DNA of 32,022 nucleotides from Candidatus Woesearchaeota archaeon (GTDB taxonomy: Archaea; Nanobdellota; Nanobdellia; Woesearchaeales; ARS49). The translations under genes were made by a program, and so were the position numbers. Location: the NCBI GenBank assembly GCA_026394935.1, contig JAPLZR010000008.1, forward strand, positions 1 to 32,022. The letters run 5' to 3'. The notes beneath the pieces were generated by a model that did no database searches, was not told where the DNA came from, and saw only the letters and a list, made by a program, of their open reading frames with translations. Positions 31,297 through 32,022 of this stretch are shown piece by piece (within the stretch, counting starts at the first letter, position 1; each line of letters starts with the position of its first letter).

Positions 31297-31605
31297 ATGA
31301 AAGGCCAAGGATTACCAATCAGCACAATTATCATCGCAGCACTAGGAATACTGGTTCTAGTCGTAATAGGCGCCATATTCGGCAGTCAAATAAGCAAATT
31401 TGGAAAGGCAGCAAGCGAATGCCAGGGAAGATGCTACAAAGCAAGCCCGCCAGTCGGAGTAATGCCAGGAGTATTTGACCCAAACAAATGCAATGCAGAC
31501 TTTGAAACAAAACTAAGCGGAGCATGGATACCAAAAAGCATGCCATCAAAAGTAGACAACCCCGGAGAGTGGAGATGCGACGAATGCTGCATTCTAACAG
31601 GATAG
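31297..31605 (+). CDS. Small pilin-like protein, GQGLPIS type, copy A
   Basis: The 102-residue protein starts MKGQGLPISTIIIAALGILVLVVIGAIFG: Lys-Gly-Gln directly before a hydrophobic helix, the form of a class III prepeptide with a likely cut between Gly3 and Gln4. The helix is followed by a short head with cysteines at ECQGRCYK, NKCN and RCDECC. Its size, strong promoter and ribosome site fit a major subunit of a surface fibre. The next gene encodes a relative sharing 15 identical residues in a row. Unlike true pilins it lacks a Glu at position 5 of the mature protein. Confidence 0.76.
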   Translation: MKGQGLPISTIIIAALGILVLVVIGAIFGSQISKFGKAASECQGRCYKASPPVGVMPGVFDPNKCNADFETKLSGAWIPKSMPSKVDNPGEWRCDECCILTG

Positions 31606-31850
31606 GACAAGGACTGCCAATAAGCACGATAATAATAGCGGCGCTTGGACTAATAGTTCTAATAATAATGGCAGTGATGGTACAGCAAAGAACAACAATC
31701 TTCAGCAAAAACCTCAAAAATGCATCAGAAGACGTCTGTGCACCTACAAACGAAATAAAATCAATGGGAACAGACTGCGACACAATATACGCAACATTCA
31801 CAGACCTCGCGCCAGGACAAATCTGCTGCAGAAAAGGCACAGCCAAATAG
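31584..31850 (+). CDS. Small pilin-like protein, GQGLPIS type, copy B
   Basis: From the ATG at 31584 (88 residues, GGAG 9 nt upstream) the protein starts MLHSNRIGQGLPISTIIIAALGLIVLIIM. GQGLPISTIIIAALG is identical to copy A, although many third codon positions differ, so the segment is under selection at protein level. The head differs and is shorter, with cysteines at EDVCAP, TDCDT and QICCRK. The gene overlaps copy A by 22 nt, so a tandem duplication with coupled translation is likely. Starts at 31575 or further upstream (31524) are open but would lengthen the overlap. Confidence 0.72.
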   Translation: MLHSNRIGQGLPISTIIIAALGLIVLIIMAVMVQQRTTIFSKNLKNASEDVCAPTNEIKSMGTDCDTIYATFTDLAPGQICCRKGTAK

Positions 31851-31856
31851 CAAGAC

Positions 31857-31864
31857 TTTTATAC
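31857..31864 (+). promoter_or_regulatory. TATA-like box before the 36-residue gene
   Basis: TTTTATAC lies 21 nt before the ATG at 31886, the spacing of leaderless genes in this window. Confidence 0.45.
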
Positions 31865-31885
31865 TTATTTCCCAGATTTTCATTT

Positions 31886-31996
31886 ATGAAAAAGGGGCAA
31901 CAAACAGACTTCTGGAAGTATCTGACCTATATAATACTTGTACTGGCAATGTTTGCCGTGCTCATATACATACTTAAAACAAAGGTACTGCCATGA
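31886..31996 (+). CDS. Very small membrane protein, KKGQQ type
   Basis: A 36-residue ORF reads MKKGQQTDFWKYLTYIILVLAMF and ends VLIYILKTKVLP: basic leader with KGQ, one hydrophobic helix and almost no head. A TATA-like box lies 21 nt upstream, and the stop codon overlaps the next ATG (ATGA), which supports a real gene despite the small size. It could be a pilin-like subunit reduced to its helix or a small partner protein that keeps the others in the membrane. Confidence 0.6.
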   Translation: MKKGQQTDFWKYLTYIILVLAMFAVLIYILKTKVLP

Positions 31997-32022
31997 ACAA
32001 AAAAGGATTCGAACTAAAAGAC
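31993..32022 (+). CDS. Pilin-like protein, first 10 residues only (runs off the right edge)
   Basis: The ATG overlaps the preceding stop as ATGA, and the ten codons read MNKKGFELKD. KKGFEL is the same prepeptide-like motif seen at the helix boundary of the 328-residue pilin-like protein at 25999. The rest is outside the window, so only the start and likely family can be given. Confidence 0.55.
   Translation, partial: MNKKGFELKD

Noticed and set aside
31524..31583. Longer N-terminus for pilin-like copy B
   Set aside because: It would overlap copy A by 82 nt; the ATG at 31584 has a GGAG at suitable distance and leaves a normal short basic leader.

Overview
The window looks like part of a compact archaeal chromosome, most likely a DPANN lineage of the Woesearchaeota/Pacearchaeota type. 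Support comes from archaeal-type RfcS, Pelota, PheS/PheT, ribosomal proteins L14e and L34e, RNase P component Rpp30 and TrmB- and Lrp-type regulators; from TATA boxes of the TTTAAATA kind sitting 20-26 nt before start codons (mostly leaderless genes); from very tight packing with many gene overlaps; and from several N-termini of the KAQITIF type that I associate with DPANN surface proteins. The lineage call is inference. Gene assignments rest on reading motifs by eye, without database searches.

Layout. (1) 1-2570: the 5' end of tyrosyl-tRNA synthetase (leaving on the left), an 86-nt cloverleaf-like inverted-repeat element, then an orphan Cas4-like nuclease, a PRC-barrel protein and the clamp-loader small subunit RfcS. 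(2) 2580-8409, minus strand: a surface-protein cluster with a membrane-anchored beta-repeat protein, a seven-helix membrane protein with a large ectodomain, and three paralogous lipoproteins. (3) 8482-16129: mostly housekeeping genes (Pelota, a zinc-site orphan, a TrmB-like regulator after a long structured leader, PheS-PheT, L34e-L14e, a bacterial-style rRNA pseudouridine synthase, Rpp30). (4) 16104-27979: a Cys-rich anchored protein, then an eight-gene operon of about 11.3 kb on the plus strand in which every junction overlaps or abuts. It encodes two secreted Cys-rich proteins, a 1584-residue single-pass surface protein and five small proteins with pilin-like N-termini. (5) 27976-31229: an AbrB-PhoU regulator, a divergent membrane protein with a kinase-like domain, and an Lrp/AsnC-type regulator. 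(6) 31297-32022: a second run of pilin-like genes that continues past the right edge.

How it may work together. Regions 4 and 6 look like parts of one cell-surface apparatus: several prepilin-like subunits and large Cys-rich exported proteins made from one translationally coupled message. No assembly ATPase, platform protein or prepilin peptidase lies in the window, so those would have to be encoded elsewhere. Region 2 looks like a separate envelope complex. The regulators in region 5 sit beside both pilin-like clusters and may control them.

Two window-wide properties stand out. The plus strand is rich in A and C whichever strand is coding, so plus-strand genes use A/C-ending codons and minus-strand genes T/G-ending codons. 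In addition, four divergent gene pairs appear to share one central, near-palindromic TATA element. The only gene-free stretch over 300 bases is 9921-10239. No tRNA, rRNA, CRISPR array, transposase or integrase was seen.
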